A DNA stretch of 64,000 nt, from the NCBI RefSeq assembly GCF_000003815.2, contig NC_049997.1, positions 2,589,237 through 2,653,236 of the forward strand. Reading direction: 5' to 3'. Made by a program: the position numbers and the translations under genes. Source of the stretch: Branchiostoma floridae (Eukaryota > Chordata > Leptocardii > Amphioxiformes > Branchiostomatidae). Shown in pieces: positions 62,605 to 64,000 of this stretch; the first letter of the stretch is position 1, and each line of letters begins with the position of its first letter. Below the pieces are notes generated by a model. The model was not told the origin of the DNA, made no database searches, and was given only the letters and a program-made list of their open reading frames with translations.

Positions 62605-62773
62605 AAGTCTGTGTCATCTACAGACAGACCAACATAGGACTACTTTTACCAAGCAGATGTAGGAATCTGCCCAAACATCTGCTTGGAGATTGCCTACATT
62701 GACATGCAGATCCAACACAGGACAGTCTGTCGGCTCGAGGGTCAACATCCTCACAAGGAAAGTTATTTATGAC

Positions 62774-62792
62774 CCCCCCCCCCCCCCCCCCC
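62774..62792. repeat. Poly-C run
   Basis: Nineteen C in a row; a similar run lies at 63156-63169. Confidence 0.9.
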
Positions 62793-62834
62793 AGAACAGG
62801 GTTGGGGTGTGGTAGTGGCTGGTGGCATGTTGTC

Positions 62835-63015
62835 CCAGGCTCCATGGGTCGCTATAAAAAGAGTAGAAATTGGCCGAATAGACAGACAACTTGCCCGAGA
62901 AGTTGACTGTCGTTGGCCAGGGAGTACAGTTTGCGACCTGGGAAACTGCACTCCTCGGCTGGCTAAGTCCTCCAACATGTTATCTGTCTATTTACTAAAT
63001 TAAGTCTATTTTCCA
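62835..63015. mobile_element. Distant relative of the Harbinger-like MITE
   Basis: CAGGCTCCATGGGTCGCTAT...AGTAGAAATTGGCCGAATAG and a matching inverted half (CTGTCTATTTACTAAATTAA) follow the plan of the elements at 10780 and 31883; the true ends are not resolved. Confidence 0.4.
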
Positions 63016-64000
63016 GCGTTTTGGACAGTACGATTCCTTAGCATATCTGGTTGGAGGACACATTGTCCTCTGTGTAGCAGTGCTTGGTCAGTGGTGTCAT
63101 TTTGCTGTTCCTTCTACTAAGTTCTAGGCATTTCTTTTCCCTTCCCTTTGCTTCCCCCCCCCCCCCCCCATGCACATTTTTTTCCTGCTTGGTTTTATAG
63201 TTTATTATTAGCAAAATGAGGAAGATGAAATTACTTACAATGGCAATACTGGCATTGTTTGTGTTCTCAAGAAACTAACCCACATAGTCTCCTTTTCCTT
63301 TTTTCAAATTTCTCTTTCTAACGTCCCGAAAATGGAAGAAACACATAAACAACCACTGAACCGTCCCTAGAGTACACAACAGAAGAATTTCACAGCAAGC
63401 TGGGACCATCCATCTCACACAAGCAGTTACACAAGCAAAGCATACATAGAGACGACGCAACGAATTAGCATCAAAGTGCTATCCAGCTCCGATCACTCCT
63501 AATTTCTTTGTCTTGAGTTTAACAAACCAGACTGTTGAAATACTCGCAAGACCAACTTTGTACGTCCAATGTTTGTTTCTTTTCCTATCCTATACTGACC
63601 TTAACATGTTATTACCTGGCCACCAAGCCTTCTACAACATTTGTCTTAGGAGTAATTAATTATACAGTAAAAGCTGTCTATACACTGGAAACGGTCTTTT
63701 TATGGACTTCACATCCGGAGAGATTCTGTGATAGTCCCCGCTTAATCCAATCAGGGAAAGACGGTTGTTTAGACAAATCGGTTTAATGAGTTGATTGACA
63801 GTCCGGGCAAACGACCCGTACGCGTATTCATCCACACTTTGGTCCTCTTGCTCTTTACAAAATTTCACAAAAACGTGGTCATTTTTTTTTCAACAGAACT
63901 GTCCAACAAGCACGTACGTAAACATTTTTATCTGCCATCATATTTTCGTAAGAGAACGTCTTCCTTCACAGCATTTTTCTTTCTGGTTGATTTCCGTTAC
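63016..64000. other. Intergenic to the window edge, no gene seen
   Basis: Short frames only. No repeat or splice-supported coding sequence found. Confidence 0.5.

Overview
The window reads as invertebrate animal nuclear DNA, most likely a lancelet (Branchiostoma). Supporting signs are a many-exon gene with GT/AG introns, two assembly gaps, and a dense population of small inverted-repeat (MITE-like) elements, tRNA-derived SINE fragments, a LINE tail, G/C homopolymer runs and tandem arrays. The genus is an inference from repeat style and intron density. There is no bacterial, organellar or CRISPR signal.

Only one gene can be reconstructed with confidence. It lies on the + strand from 19715 to 44972 (about 25 kb) and has 30 proposed coding exons, 29 of them well supported. 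Every exon is bounded by AG/GT sites and the splice phases agree from ATG to TGA. The predicted product is 2,165 residues, or 2,142 if the uncertain exon 19 is skipped. It starts with a clear signal peptide and is otherwise almost entirely heptad-rich alpha-helical coiled coil. It has about 20 N-glycosylation sequons, no transmembrane segment and a basic Gly/Arg/Ser-rich C-terminus. The mature chain contains no cysteine at all, which is remarkable for a secreted protein of this size. I do not recognise it as a named family; it looks like an undescribed secreted structural coiled-coil protein. A TATA box at 19230 and an untranslated leader exon ending near 19486 are plausible. The 3' half of the gene carries repeated short tandem duplications, including broken copies of the ends of exons 21, 27 and 28.

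Layout. 1-19.2 kb: mostly intergenic, with several inverted-repeat elements (699-953, 3013-4236, 9397-9525, 10780-11088, 12876-13047, 17848-18806, 18897-19056), a SINE (15.8-16.0 kb) and one short ORF with a strong signal peptide (12705-12833). 19.2-45 kb: the coiled-coil gene. Its introns hold a GATA microsatellite with a transposon inserted in it, a Harbinger-like MITE, a 660-bp transposon relic, and an inverted Penelope-like element carrying hammerhead-ribozyme-like sequence flanked by a 13-bp target-site duplication. 45-64 kb: intergenic, with a LINE 3' end (minus strand, 49.1-49.4 kb), a 34-copy array of a 50-bp unit with a 650-bp higher-order repeat (50.0-51.7 kb), and further MITEs. Two weak minus-strand coding candidates (54.8-55.3 and 58.9-59.1 kb) are recorded at low confidence.
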